From Pseudoclavibacter sp. RFBB5 (GTDB lineage: Bacteria > Actinomycetota > Actinomycetes > Actinomycetales > Microbacteriaceae), in assembly GCF_002931555.1 (NCBI RefSeq), contig NZ_PSTZ01000011.1:186001-250000 (forward strand): a DNA stretch of 64,000 nt, in the 5' to 3' direction. The notes under the pieces were generated by a model. The model was not told where the DNA came from, did not search any database, and worked only from the letters and a program-made list of their open reading frames with translations. The translations under genes were made by a program, and so were the position numbers. Shown piece by piece: positions 43,292 to 52,035 of the stretch. Position 1 is the stretch's first letter, and each line of letters opens with the position of its first letter.

Positions 43292-44295
43292 GCGTCGAGA
43301 ACGTCGAGAACGTCGAGAACGTCATCGTCGTCGGCTCCGGCCCTGCCGGGTACACGGCTGCGATCTACCTGGCCCGCGCCGGCCTCTCCCCGGTGCTGCT
43401 CACCAGCGCTGTGGAAGCGGGTGGAGCGCTCGTGAACACCACGGAGGTCGAGAATTTCCCGGGCTTCCCGACCGGCGTCCTCGGCCCCGACCTGATGGAG
43501 AACATGCGCCAGCAGGCGGAGCGGTTCGGGACGCGCATCGTCGTCGACGACGCCACGGAGTTGCAGCTCGAGGGTCCGGTCAAGACCGTTGAAACCGGCT
43601 ACTCGGGCACGTTCGAGGCGCACGCCGTGGTGCTCGCCATGGGGTCCGCGTACCGGAAGCTCGGTGTTCCGGGTGAGGAGCGGTTGACCGGGCACGGGGT
43701 GTCCTGGTGTGCGACGTGTGACGGGTTCTTCTTCAAGGGTCAAGATATTGCCGTCGTCGGGGGCGGGGACTCCGCATTGGAGGAGGCGATGTTTCTGACT
43801 CGCTTCGCGAACAGCGTCACCCTCATCCACCGCCGCGATTCGCTGCGCGCCTCGAAGATCATGCAGAATCGTGCGTTCGCGAACCCCCGCATCACCGTGC
43901 GCTGGGACTCGGAGGTGCTCGAAGCGGTCGGCACTGATCACCTCGAATCGTTGCGCCTGCGCGACACGGTCACGGGTGAGCTCGACGAGCTGCCCGCGAC
44001 GGGGCTGTTCATCGCCGTTGGGCACGACCCCCGCAGCGAGCTCGTCGATGGGCAGGTCGATGTCGACGAGAACCGGTACGTGCGCGTGAGCGCACCCACC
44101 ACCCACACCTCTCTCCCGGGGGTGTTCGCGGCAGGCGACCTGGTCGACTTCCGGTATCGGCAGGCGATCACCGCTGCGGGCACCGGCTGCGCCGCAGCCC
44201 AAGACGCGGAGCACTACCTCGCCTCCGCGGGCCTCGCCACCTACCCGCAGGCCGTCACCGCGCAACTCGACGCGGCCGCCACACCCGTCCGCTAG
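43288..44295 (+). CDS. Thioredoxin-reductase-like flavoprotein
   Basis: A 335-residue FAD/NADPH oxidoreductase of the low-molecular-weight thioredoxin reductase family. FAD motif [10 protein letters not shown], redox pair W-C-A-T-C-D-G (Cys141/Cys144) and NADPH motif G-G-G-D-S-A-L-E-E are all present. It likely recycles the thiol donor for the arsenate reductases encoded upstream. GTG 43288 overlaps the preceding stop. Residues 3-11 are three V-E-N units encoded by a perfect 9-bp tandem repeat, which may vary in number. Confidence 0.9.
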   Translation: MSVENVENVENVIVVGSGPAGYTAAIYLARAGLSPVLLTSAVEAGGALVNTTEVENFPGFPTGVLGPDLMENMRQQAERFGTRIVVDDATELQLEGPVKTVETGYSGTFEAHAVVLAMGSAYRKLGVPGEERLTGHGVSWCATCDGFFFKGQDIAVVGGGDSALEEAMFLTRFANSVTLIHRRDSLRASKIMQNRAFANPRITVRWDSEVLEAVGTDHLESLRLRDTVTGELDELPATGLFIAVGHDPRSELVDGQVDVDENRYVRVSAPTTHTSLPGVFAAGDLVDFRYRQAITAAGTGCAAAQDAEHYLASAGLATYPQAVTAQLDAAATPVR

Positions 44296-44309
44296 ACCAG
44301 GAGTCACCC

Positions 44310-45692
44310 ATGAGCACCTCCTCATCCCTCACCCCAGCATCGACCACCGGGCTCGACGCGTTGCCGGTCGCGATCATCGGCGCGGGGCCAATCGGCCTCG
44401 CCGCCGCCGCGCAGCTGCTGGAGCGAGGGCAGGAGGTGGTCGTGTTCGAGGCGGGAGACCAGGCTGGAGCCTCTGTCGCAGCGTGGGGACACACGCGCTT
44501 GTTCTCACCGTGGGAGTACCTCGTCGACGAAGCCGCCGCGCGCCTCCTGGATGAGGCCGACTGGAACGCACCACCCGCCAAAACCCTCCCCACCGGGCAG
44601 CAGCTCGTCGACGACTATCTCCTGCCGCTCGCCACAGCCCCCGCCCTCGCGGACGGCATCCGCTACGGGCACCGGGTGCTCGCCGTCACGCGCCGCGGCA
44701 TGGACCGCACCCGCACACGCGGACGCGAACGCGCCCCCTTCGTGCTCCGCACCGAATCCGCCGCCGGAGTGACCGAAACGCTCGCTCGTGCCGTGATCGA
44801 CGCGTCCGGCACGTACGAGACGAGCAACGCCATCGGCTCCAGCGGCCTCGAGCCCATTGGCGCAGACCAGGTGCGCGAGCACCTCAGCCACGCCCTGCCC
44901 GACGTGCTCGGACGCGACCGTGCCCAGTTCGCCGGGAAACGAGTCCTCGTCGTCGGTGCCGGCCACTCCGCCGCGAACACCCTGCTGAAGCTCGCCTCTC
45001 TCGCCAAGCGGGAACCTGCCACACAGATCTTCTGGGCCATTCGGGGCGTGCAGCCCGCCCGCGTGTACGGGTCCGCCAATGACGAGCTCGCCGCGCGAGG
45101 CGAACTCGGCGGGGCCACCCGAGCGCTCGTGACCTCCGGGCAGGTCCAGCTCCTCGACCAGTTCGAGATCGATGCTCTCGCCCCCGCGGAGGATGGCGGC
45201 GTACGAGTTACCGGGCTTCGCGCGGGAGTCGCCGCATCCGTGGACGTCGACGTGATCGTGAATGCGACCGGGTTCCGCCCCAACCTCGACCTGCTGCGCG
45301 AACTCCGACTTGACCTCGACACCGTCGTGGAAGCACCCCGAGCGCTCGCACCGCTGATCGACCCGAACGCGCACTCTTGCGGCACCGTCTACCCACACGG
45401 CGTGGACGAGCTCACGCACCCAGAACCCGGCTTCTACATAGCCGGCATGAAGAGCTACGGCCGCGCCCCCACTTTCCTGCTCCTCACCGGGTACGAGCAA
45501 GTGCGATCCATCGCGGACGAGCTCGCCGGACACCACGAGCAAGCGCGCCTCGTCACCCTCGTCCTCCCGGAAACCGGCGTGTGCTCGACCGGCACGCCTG
45601 AGGAGAGCGACGGCGTGAGCTGCGGGGTACCCGAGCCAATCAACGCTGGCCGGCAGGCAGCAGCAGTGTCAGCGTCTGGCTGCTGCGCCTAA
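44310..45692 (+). CDS. FAD-dependent oxidoreductase of the ars operon
   Basis: A 460-residue flavoprotein with an N-terminal FAD motif (I-I-G-A-G-P-I-G-L-A-A-A near residue 23) and a second dinucleotide motif (V-V-G-A-G-H-S-A-A-N-T-L near 213), like flavin monooxygenases and the ArsO-type proteins found in ars clusters. The last 40 residues add four Cys (V-C-S-T-G, V-S-C-G and S-G-C-C-A at the end), a possible As(III)- or thiol-binding tail. It is the last cargo gene and ends 75 bases before the right repeat. The reaction is not established. Confidence 0.75.
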   Translation: MSTSSSLTPASTTGLDALPVAIIGAGPIGLAAAAQLLERGQEVVVFEAGDQAGASVAAWGHTRLFSPWEYLVDEAAARLLDEADWNAPPAKTLPTGQQLVDDYLLPLATAPALADGIRYGHRVLAVTRRGMDRTRTRGRERAPFVLRTESAAGVTETLARAVIDASGTYETSNAIGSSGLEPIGADQVREHLSHALPDVLGRDRAQFAGKRVLVVGAGHSAANTLLKLASLAKREPATQIFWAIRGVQPARVYGSANDELAARGELGGATRALVTSGQVQLLDQFEIDALAPAEDGGVRVTGLRAGVAASVDVDVIVNATGFRPNLDLLRELRLDLDTVVEAPRALAPLIDPNAHSCGTVYPHGVDELTHPEPGFYIAGMKSYGRAPTFLLLTGYEQVRSIADELAGHHEQARLVTLVLPETGVCSTGTPEESDGVSCGVPEPINAGRQAAAVSASGCCA

Positions 45693-45766
45693 CCGGAAAC
45701 CGTGTGCGACGTGCAGCAGGCGCAGGATCCGCGGACTTGGTCCTCGCGAGCGGAAGTAATACTCAC

Positions 45767-45778
45767 CGAATATTGCTC
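45767..45778 (-). repeat. Right terminal inverted repeat of the element
   Basis: CGAATATTGCTC, the inverted partner of 37066-37077 (11 of 12 positions). Nine bases separate it from the point at 45788 where SRAP codons resume. Confidence 0.65.
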
Positions 45779-45787
45779 GGTACCAGT

Positions 45788-46441
45788 ACCAGCAGCGACC
45801 TCCTGTTCGAGTTCGACGCGGGCGGTGAGTTCCAGTGGGAGCCCGCCTACAGCATCGCGCCCACGAACTCCGCGCCGATCCTGCGCCAGCACGAGGGCGA
45901 GCGTGAGTTTGAGATTGCAAAGTGGGGGTTTCGGCCGTCCTGGGCGAAGGCCGGCGGCCCGCCCCGCATCAACGCTCGACTGGAGACCGTGGCGACCAAC
46001 GGCCTGTTTCGTGGCGCGTTCGCGGGGAGCCGCTGCATCGTGCCGATGAGCGGCTACTACGAGTGGGAAGAAGTGGAAGACGGCAAGCAGCCGTACTTCA
46101 TCTCCTCCCGCGCAACCGTGCTGGCCGCAGCAGGGCTGCAAGCCGCGTACAAGGACGAGAACGACGAGTGGCGCTCAACGTTCACGATCATCACCCGCGA
46201 AGCCAAGGACGCCTCTGGGGAGATCCACGACCGTATGCCCGTGTTCCTCGAACCGGAGATGTTCGACCGGTGGATCAGCGCCGAGAAGATCGAGCACAAG
46301 GACGCGATGCTGCACGAGCTCGACGAGACGTCGGCGGCCGTGGCCGCGACGATCACCACGCGTCCGGTTTCTCGAGCCGTGAACAACGTCCGGAAGCTCG
46401 ACCGCACCGATGCCAGCCTCATCGAACCCATCACGCTCTAG
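45788..46441 (+). pseudogene. SRAP/HMCES-type (yedK) gene, 3' fragment
   Basis: About 218 codons that match SRAP family proteins from residue 10 on. N-I-A-P-T-like S-I-A-P-T-N, W-G-F-R-P-S-W, I-N-A-R-L-E-T (active-site Asn), Y-Y-E-W (Glu) and I-H-D-R-M-P-V (His) are all intact. What is missing is M-C-G-R-Y at the start, which lies at 37034. An in-frame GTG at 45704 could start a chimeric protein through the element's end, but it would lack Cys2 and so could not form the DNA-protein crosslink. Reading frame is undamaged, so precise excision would restore the gene. Confidence 0.85.
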
Positions 46442-46459
46442 CGGTTGCCGGGCGACGTC

Positions 46460-46726
46460 GTGAGCGAGGCGGTGCGGGTTTACACAACCGGGGAGCGCTG
46501 CGTGCGCTGCAAGCTCACCAAGAAGGCCATGGCCGCCAAAGGGGTCGAGTTCGTCGAGGTGGACGTCACCCTGGACGAGAACGCGGCAGCACGCAGCTAC
46601 ATCATGGACGAGCTCGGGTACTCGGAAGCGCCGGTCGTGGTCGTCGACGACGAGGACCACTGGTCAGGGTTCCGGCCCGACCAGATCAACCGCCTCGCAA
46701 AACGGGTGTCCGCTCACGTCCCGTGA
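46460..46726 (+). CDS. NrdH-like glutaredoxin
   Basis: An 88-residue thioredoxin-fold redoxin. It has R-V-Y-T-T-G-E-R-C-V-R-C-K-L-T-K with a C-x-x-C at about residues 15-18, and S-E-A-P-V-V-V-V and W-S-G-F-R-P-D-Q-I motifs like NrdH-redoxins. It would transfer electrons to ribonucleotide reductase or other targets. It lies directly after the SRAP gene, and the same SRAP-NrdH order is, as I recall, common on actinobacterial plasmids and islands. The start is uncertain between GTG 46460 and TTG 46445. Confidence 0.75.
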   Translation: MSEAVRVYTTGERCVRCKLTKKAMAAKGVEFVEVDVTLDENAAARSYIMDELGYSEAPVVVVDDEDHWSGFRPDQINRLAKRVSAHVP

Positions 46727-46839
46727 ACCATCGAATGCGGCATGACGGTCACGTGCACCGCGGCGAGGCTGACGGTATGAGACAAGCACGTCGACGAACA
46801 CATCGTTCAAGTGTGTGGTTGACCATGCACACCGTGGAA

Positions 46840-47427
46840 CTAGCGCAGTGAGTGCAGGGGGGTCCCATCAACTGCGTAGTAGTTCGCCGGGGCGAGCTGC
46901 GAAAGAGGTATCCAGCCGGAGCTGGTTGGTTCTGTGAGTTGCGCAGCGGTTGCGCGGAGCTGCACAGCGAGTTCTGGTTGCTCGTCCACTCTGAGGATCA
47001 GCGCATAGATGGTTGCAAGGATGTGGACGCAGGTTCGAGTCCGCGCTCGACACGTACATGTTGCAGACAGGGTCTCGAGCGGTTCGGCTACGGGGACGCT
47101 GAGGGCGTTGAGGTCATCGGCGAGCGAGTCGGGCAGATCGCCGATGACTGCACCTGCGTGTGCTTCTCTTGCTCGGAGAAAGAGCGGTGCGGCGGCGGTG
47201 TTCTGTGATTTGTTCCAGGCCGGAACGGTGAGGTGCACGTGTGCTGCGGACGCTCCGTCGGTAACCGTTCCGGTGATGGTCTGTGCCTCGATGAGGATGG
47301 TGACGTGCTGATTGCGGGCGAGGGTGCGTGCTTTCGGCAGGTGGGGGTTGGGTGCCCGGCCAGAGCGTTCGATGGTGCGTAGCCAGGCTCTTCCCCAGTG
47401 GGTGGCGCCAAATTCTGTTGGTTGCAT
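46840..47427 (-). CDS. SWIM zinc-finger protein
   Basis: A 195-residue protein with a central SWIM motif C-T-C-R-A-R-T-R-T-C-V-H (C-x-C...C-x-H), flanked by basic helical segments (T-H-W-G-R-A-W near the N-terminus, typical of the family). Its ATG overlaps the SNF2 helicase stop by one base (TAATG), so they are coupled. This pair is found in mycobacteria as a HelZ-type helicase plus a SWIM protein, with no firm function. SWIM domains bind DNA or protein; a role in helicase targeting is inference. Confidence 0.8.
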   Translation of the reverse strand: MQPTEFGATHWGRAWLRTIERSGRAPNPHLPKARTLARNQHVTILIEAQTITGTVTDGASAAHVHLTVPAWNKSQNTAAAPLFLRAREAHAGAVIGDLPDSLADDLNALSVPVAEPLETLSATCTCRARTRTCVHILATIYALILRVDEQPELAVQLRATAAQLTEPTSSGWIPLSQLAPANYYAVDGTPLHSLR

Positions 47428-49301
47428 TAGGACACCTCGGCCGTGTTCAGATCAAGGATGTTTCGCAGTTCGCGGTCGGGAAGCGCGGCGAGGGCGGTTG
47501 TAGGGTCGCCGGTGATCGTGTCGGCGATTCCTTGTTTCTCGTGGTGCATTCTGTCGATGTGGTCTTCGATGGTGCCCTCGGTGATGAGGGTGTGCACAGT
47601 GAGGGTCTGTGTCTGACCTATTCGGTGCGCTCGCGCTGTCGCTTGTTCCTCCACGGCGGGGTTCCACCATCGATCGAAGTGCAGGACGTGTGATGCTCGG
47701 GTCAGGTTCAAGCCGAACCCCGCAGCGCGGAGGCTGAGGACCAGGATTGGTGGAGAGTCATCGTCTTCCTGGAAAGCGCGGACAAGTTCGTCGCGACGTG
47801 CTGCGGAGAGTCCGCCATGCAGGAAGGGAATCCTGGTTTTCTGGATCGCCTGTTCGAGGCCGGTCGAGAGGAGATCGCCCATCGCTCGATACTGAGTGAA
47901 GACGAGGGCGCGTTCTCCGTCGTCGACGATCTCCGCGAGCATCTCCATCGCACGGTCGTACTTTCCGGACCGTCCTGGTTCTGCCGTCGATGCTCCCTGG
48001 TATTGAGCAGGGTGGTTACAGATTTGTTTGAGGGCTGTGATGAGCGCGAGCACTCGGCCGCTGCGCCCTATTCCTGAGCCGAGGCCGTCGTTCGTGAACG
48101 CTTGGTCGACGGTTCTGCGATAGAGCGCTATTTGCTCATTGGTGAGTGTGCAGACGACGGTGCTGTCCAGTCGCGGGGGGAGCTCAGTGGCGACTTGGGC
48201 TTTGGTGCGACGAAGCATGTGCGGTTGTACGAGCTTGCTCAGTGTTGTCGCTGCGGTCGTTGATCGGCGTTGTTGGATGGGAGCTACGAAGCGCTGCCGG
48301 AATCGTGCGCGCGGTCCCAGCAGGGCGGGATTGGTCACTGAGAAGATGGACCATAGTTCGTCTAGGTTGTTCTCCACGGGCGTGCCGGTCATGGCAATCC
48401 TGCACGTGGACTTGAGCTGCAGGGCGGCTCGTGTGACTTCAGCCGTTGGGTTTTTGAGTTGCTGCGCTTCGTCGAAGATGACCACGTCCCACTCCGTGCT
48501 GTTCACGGCAGGGTCAGAGCGCAGGAGCGGATAGCTCGTGATCACGACGGTTCCGGGTGCGAATGACGCCGGTAGGTGTCGGTCGGTGCCGTGGTATCTC
48601 AGGACGGGAGTGGTGGGCGAGAACCGCTGAATTTCGCGCCGCCAGTTGCCGATGAGGGATGTGGGGCACACAACAAGGTGCGGTGTGGCGGATCGACGGG
48701 TGGCCAGGACACTGATCGATTGGAGCGTCTTTCCCAACCCCATCTCGTCCGCCAGTATCGCCCCCGCGCCGAGCTGCGCCCGATCACGCAACCATGCAAC
48801 CCCGTAGTTTTGATAGGGGCGGAGGTCGGCTTGAATGACTCCGCTGCGAAGCAGTCGGGACGATGAGACTGCAAGTCGAAAGGCATGCAGCAGGACGGCG
48901 GGCGCCATGATCGAGGTTTCGTCGGCATCGAGGATTGCGTGGCCCGCCGGAGGGATTTGCTCAACGAGCCGCCCCCATCCGGCAGAGGGCTCTTCATGCA
49001 GGGTGATACGACTCGCTTCCTTCCAAGCGAGTACCGACTGCTCGAAGTGCCTGTACGAGTCGATGTCATCCAGGGTGCGCGCGGCTTCGGCCACGTCGGT
49101 GAGGACCACGGCGACGTCTTTAGCGACGACTGAGGCCCCATCCGGGATAGCGAGGCGGATGCTCGCGGCCCGGCCGACGAGGTTCGTGGCCTCGACGAGC
49201 GCTGACGCGACGTCGCTTGGGCCCCACCACGCGATCGCATTCTCTGACGGAACGAACGTGGCCTGTAGCGGAATTGGGGCTGCGGTGGGCAGGGGGATCA
49301 T
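47427..49301 (-). CDS. SNF2-family DEAD/DEAH helicase-like ATPase
   Basis: A 624-residue SNF2 ATPase. Walker A is A-D-E-M-G-L-G-K-T near residue 190, the Walker B box is V-I-F-D-E-A-Q-Q, with S-A-type G-T-P-V-E-N and, in the second lobe, F-L-H-G-G-L and R-A-H-R-I-G-Q. It is shorter at the N-terminus than HelZ-like proteins of about 1,000 residues. It remodels DNA-protein complexes using ATP. It is coupled to the SWIM gene; no DISARM or other defence partner is visible nearby. Confidence 0.88.
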   Translation of the reverse strand: MIPLPTAAPIPLQATFVPSENAIAWWGPSDVASALVEATNLVGRAASIRLAIPDGASVVAKDVAVVLTDVAEAARTLDDIDSYRHFEQSVLAWKEASRITLHEEPSAGWGRLVEQIPPAGHAILDADETSIMAPAVLLHAFRLAVSSSRLLRSGVIQADLRPYQNYGVAWLRDRAQLGAGAILADEMGLGKTLQSISVLATRRSATPHLVVCPTSLIGNWRREIQRFSPTTPVLRYHGTDRHLPASFAPGTVVITSYPLLRSDPAVNSTEWDVVIFDEAQQLKNPTAEVTRAALQLKSTCRIAMTGTPVENNLDELWSIFSVTNPALLGPRARFRQRFVAPIQQRRSTTAATTLSKLVQPHMLRRTKAQVATELPPRLDSTVVCTLTNEQIALYRRTVDQAFTNDGLGSGIGRSGRVLALITALKQICNHPAQYQGASTAEPGRSGKYDRAMEMLAEIVDDGERALVFTQYRAMGDLLSTGLEQAIQKTRIPFLHGGLSAARRDELVRAFQEDDDSPPILVLSLRAAGFGLNLTRASHVLHFDRWWNPAVEEQATARAHRIGQTQTLTVHTLITEGTIEDHIDRMHHEKQGIADTITGDPTTALAALPDRELRNILDLNTAEVS

Positions 49302-49349
49302 CTCATCTCGGCTTGGTGAACGGTAGCGATGCTGGTGCGGGCGGCTGCG

Positions 49350-50822
49350 TTACTTGACTGCGACGGTCTGCTTCTGTGCAGTCTGCGCCAATGCCCTCGG
49401 GGTTCGTGTCACGAACAAGCTGACGACCGACACGCACACAGCCAATACGGCCGCCGCGACGAATGCTGGGGCCATAGCGTTTGTGAGCTGCAAGGCTTCG
49501 GAGTCTCCCGATACGGCTGGGGCGTTGGCTGCGCGGGTAGCTGTCTGGAAGACAGCGACGAGGACCGCGAGAACGATCGGGCCGCCGAGCTGCTGCATCG
49601 TGTTGTACGTGCTGGATGCCGCGCCGTAGTTCGTGGAACCAACATCTGCGCCGGCCATCTCAGTCGCCGGAATGAGCGTGCAGGCCATCCCGACACCGAC
49701 CAGCACCAACGGCCCGAAGATCGACACCCAGTACGTGCTGTCCGGGGTCAACCCCGTCAGCAACAGGTAGCCGACAACCAATAGGACGCTGCCGAGCACC
49801 ATCGTCCATCGTTCGCCGATACGGCGCATGAGCGTACCCACGAAGAACGATGCCGCGACAAGCGCGAAACCGGTCGCAAGGAATGACACCCCTGTTATGA
49901 GCGGTGAGAACCCGAGCGGTCCCTGCACGAAGATCGTCAGGAAGAATGACATTCCGATCATGGTTCCGGTGACGAGGACCGCAGACAAGTACGCTGCGAC
50001 GCGATTGCGGCTTCCGAACAGGCTCAGCGGCATGATTGGCTGTGCTGCGCGGCGTTCGATGAGAACGAAAGCGGCAAAGAGGATTGCCCCGACTGTCAGG
50101 GGAATCCAGGCGACGGGCGAAGCCAAACCGGACTCACCAATCTGCGACAAACCGTAGACGAGGAAACCAACGCCCAGTGCAGAGGTGACCGCTCCTGGAA
50201 TGTCGAACTTGCCGCGCTTGGTGTCCTGTTCCTGGAGGTAGATCAGGGCAAGAATGAAGACCACGATCCCCACTGGAACGTTCACGAACATCACCCACCG
50301 CCATGACAGTCCCGTTGCGAGGACGCCACCCAGGAGTAGGCCGACGACCGCGCCGGAGCTCGACGCCGAGGCTGAGATGGTGATTGCCTTCGTCCGTTCG
50401 GCACCAGCGGCGAACAGTCCGAAGATCAGGGCCAAGCAGTTCGGCATGGCTAACGCGGCGCCGACGCCTTGGAGGGCTCGGCAGGTGAGGAACCACCAGT
50501 CGCTTGTGGCAAATCCTCCGGCGAGTGAGGCGACGGTGAATACGGCGACTCCGACGAGGAACATTCGGCGGCGACCGAATGTGTCGCCAAAGCGGCCTCC
50601 GAGAAGCATCAAGCCACCCAGAGCTAGGCCGTAGGCGTTCACCACCCAGGCAAGCCCGCCGTCGGTGAAGTTCAGTTCTTGTCCGATCGAGGGCAGCGCC
50701 ACCGTGACGATCATCAGGTCGATGGTGAGCATGAGCTGCATCACCACAATGATCGCGAGTGCTGTCCCCTTGCGATCCGTTCTTCCGGAAATTGCGGCGC
50801 GGTCGGAATCTGTGCTCTGCAT
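49350..50822 (-). CDS. DHA2-family MFS exporter (14 TM)
   Basis: A 490-residue major facilitator of the DHA2 drug:H+ antiporter type with 14 predicted segments. It has the motif A-W-V-V-N-A-Y-G-L-A-L-G in TM2 and G-G-R-F-G-D-T-F-G-R-R-R motif A. GGAGG precedes ATG 50822 by nine bases. It exports drugs or metabolites; substrate unknown. It is divergent from the NmrA-like gene, and no adjacent regulator is obvious. Confidence 0.88.
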   Translation of the reverse strand: MQSTDSDRAAISGRTDRKGTALAIIVVMQLMLTIDLMIVTVALPSIGQELNFTDGGLAWVVNAYGLALGGLMLLGGRFGDTFGRRRMFLVGVAVFTVASLAGGFATSDWWFLTCRALQGVGAALAMPNCLALIFGLFAAGAERTKAITISASASSSGAVVGLLLGGVLATGLSWRWVMFVNVPVGIVVFILALIYLQEQDTKRGKFDIPGAVTSALGVGFLVYGLSQIGESGLASPVAWIPLTVGAILFAAFVLIERRAAQPIMPLSLFGSRNRVAAYLSAVLVTGTMIGMSFFLTIFVQGPLGFSPLITGVSFLATGFALVAASFFVGTLMRRIGERWTMVLGSVLLVVGYLLLTGLTPDSTYWVSIFGPLVLVGVGMACTLIPATEMAGADVGSTNYGAASSTYNTMQQLGGPIVLAVLVAVFQTATRAANAPAVSGDSEALQLTNAMAPAFVAAAVLAVCVSVVSLFVTRTPRALAQTAQKQTVAVK

Positions 50823-51083
50823 TTGGGGAACCTCCGTGTCGTAAGACTCCGCGGCCGGTTCGTGGCTCGCTGAAGCACCGTGACTGTATCGACTCGACTG
50901 GCTCCAGTGCACATGAAATCGAGACTTGACTTATCGCAGAAAACCCATCGGGCCATTCTCAAAAAAGTGGTTCTGATCGGGGTTTTATTCATGTGAAACT
51001 AGTTGGAAGTTCTGTTACCTTCTCCGGTGTAGGTCGGGTGCCCTCTCGCGTACGAAGCGAGCGCCCGCTTCGAAAGGACGAAC

Positions 51084-51908
51084 ATGCGAGCACTTGTTAC
51101 AGGAGCGACCGGCACCGTTGGACGGCTCGTCGTGCCTCATCTCCTAGAAGCCGGAGTGGCTGTGCGTGCGCTCACGCGGCGGCCGGAAACGGCGAATCTG
51201 CCCACGGGTGTCGAGGTAATTGCCGGTGACCTGGTGAACCCTGACAGCCTGGCCCCCGCTTTCGATGCCGTCGACGTCGTCTTTCTCATTGCGGCGGACG
51301 ATCAAACCGAGGCGGTGACTGAGATAGCCAGAGAGGCCGGCGTATCTCGGATCGTGACCCTCTCGTCCGCCAGCGCTGGCTTCCAGGACAATCCCGGAGG
51401 TAATTACCACCGGGATTTCGAGCTCGCCGTGGAACGTTCACAGCTCGACTGGACGCACATCCGGCCCGGGATGTTCGCAACGAACCTTCTCGACTGGGCC
51501 GAGGTGATCAAGACAAGCCGAACGGTTCGAGCGCCGTTCGACAACGCTCGGCAGGCTCCTGTCCATGAGGAAGACGTCGCCGCGGTCGTCGCCGCCGCCA
51601 TCACGTCGAACGCCCACATCGGTGCCGTCTATACGCTTTCTGGTCCCGATTCGCTGACGAAATCAGAACAAATCGCAGCGATCAGCGCTGCGATTGGTGA
51701 GCCCGTTCAGTACGAGGAAATCACGCCCGAGCAGTGGAGAACGGAGAACCCGCACCTGCCGAGCTACGTCGGTGACTGGCTTCTCGGATACTGGCAGAAC
51801 GCCCTCGCCGCGCCGGAACCCGTGCTGCCGGACGTCCCCAACGTGCTCGGGCGGCCCGCAACTCCGCTCCTCGCCTGGGCTCGGGACCACAAGGAAGAGT
51901 TTCTCTGA
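51084..51908 (+). CDS. NmrA-like NAD(P)-binding protein
   Basis: A 274-residue atypical SDR of the NmrA/NAD(P)H-azoreductase-like group. The N-terminal G-x-x-G-x-x-G is T-G-A-T-G-T-V-G, followed by D-V-V-F-L-I and S-S-A-S-A, but the SDR catalytic Tyr/Lys pair is not evident. It may sense the dinucleotide redox state or reduce quinones. GAAAGGAC precedes the ATG. The 261-bp gap upstream holds AT-richer sequence but no operator I could identify. Confidence 0.85.
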   Translation: MRALVTGATGTVGRLVVPHLLEAGVAVRALTRRPETANLPTGVEVIAGDLVNPDSLAPAFDAVDVVFLIAADDQTEAVTEIAREAGVSRIVTLSSASAGFQDNPGGNYHRDFELAVERSQLDWTHIRPGMFATNLLDWAEVIKTSRTVRAPFDNARQAPVHEEDVAAVVAAAITSNAHIGAVYTLSGPDSLTKSEQIAAISAAIGEPVQYEEITPEQWRTENPHLPSYVGDWLLGYWQNALAAPEPVLPDVPNVLGRPATPLLAWARDHKEEFL

Positions 51909-52035
51909 GGCAAGCCCGTCGAAAACGTCTAGACAATGATCGATTCCGGAGAGTCTCGAACAGTCCGCACACTGGTGACATCGCGACGAGGAGCGTGAGC
52001 TGGTAGCGCGACCGACCACCTGGCACTGCTGTGCG

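Larger units (their letters stand above)
37061..45787. mobile_element. Arsenic-resistance mobile element inserted in the SRAP gene
   Basis: An element of about 8.7 kb bounded by the two halves of one SRAP gene. Just inside the ends lie GAGCATTATTCG (37066-37077) and, inverted, CGAATATTGCTC (45767-45778), matching at 11 of 12 positions. The left end carries a 230-bp non-coding end, a tyrosine recombinase, a small HTH protein and a Zn-ribbon recombinase-like protein. The rest is a divergent ars operon reaching to within 75 bases of the right repeat. The layout recalls Tn554, which also inserts site-specifically into a DNA-repair-associated gene (radC). Exact ends are uncertain by a few bases: I set the right end where the native codons A-C-C, A-G-C, A-G-C resume. 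Confidence 0.8.
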
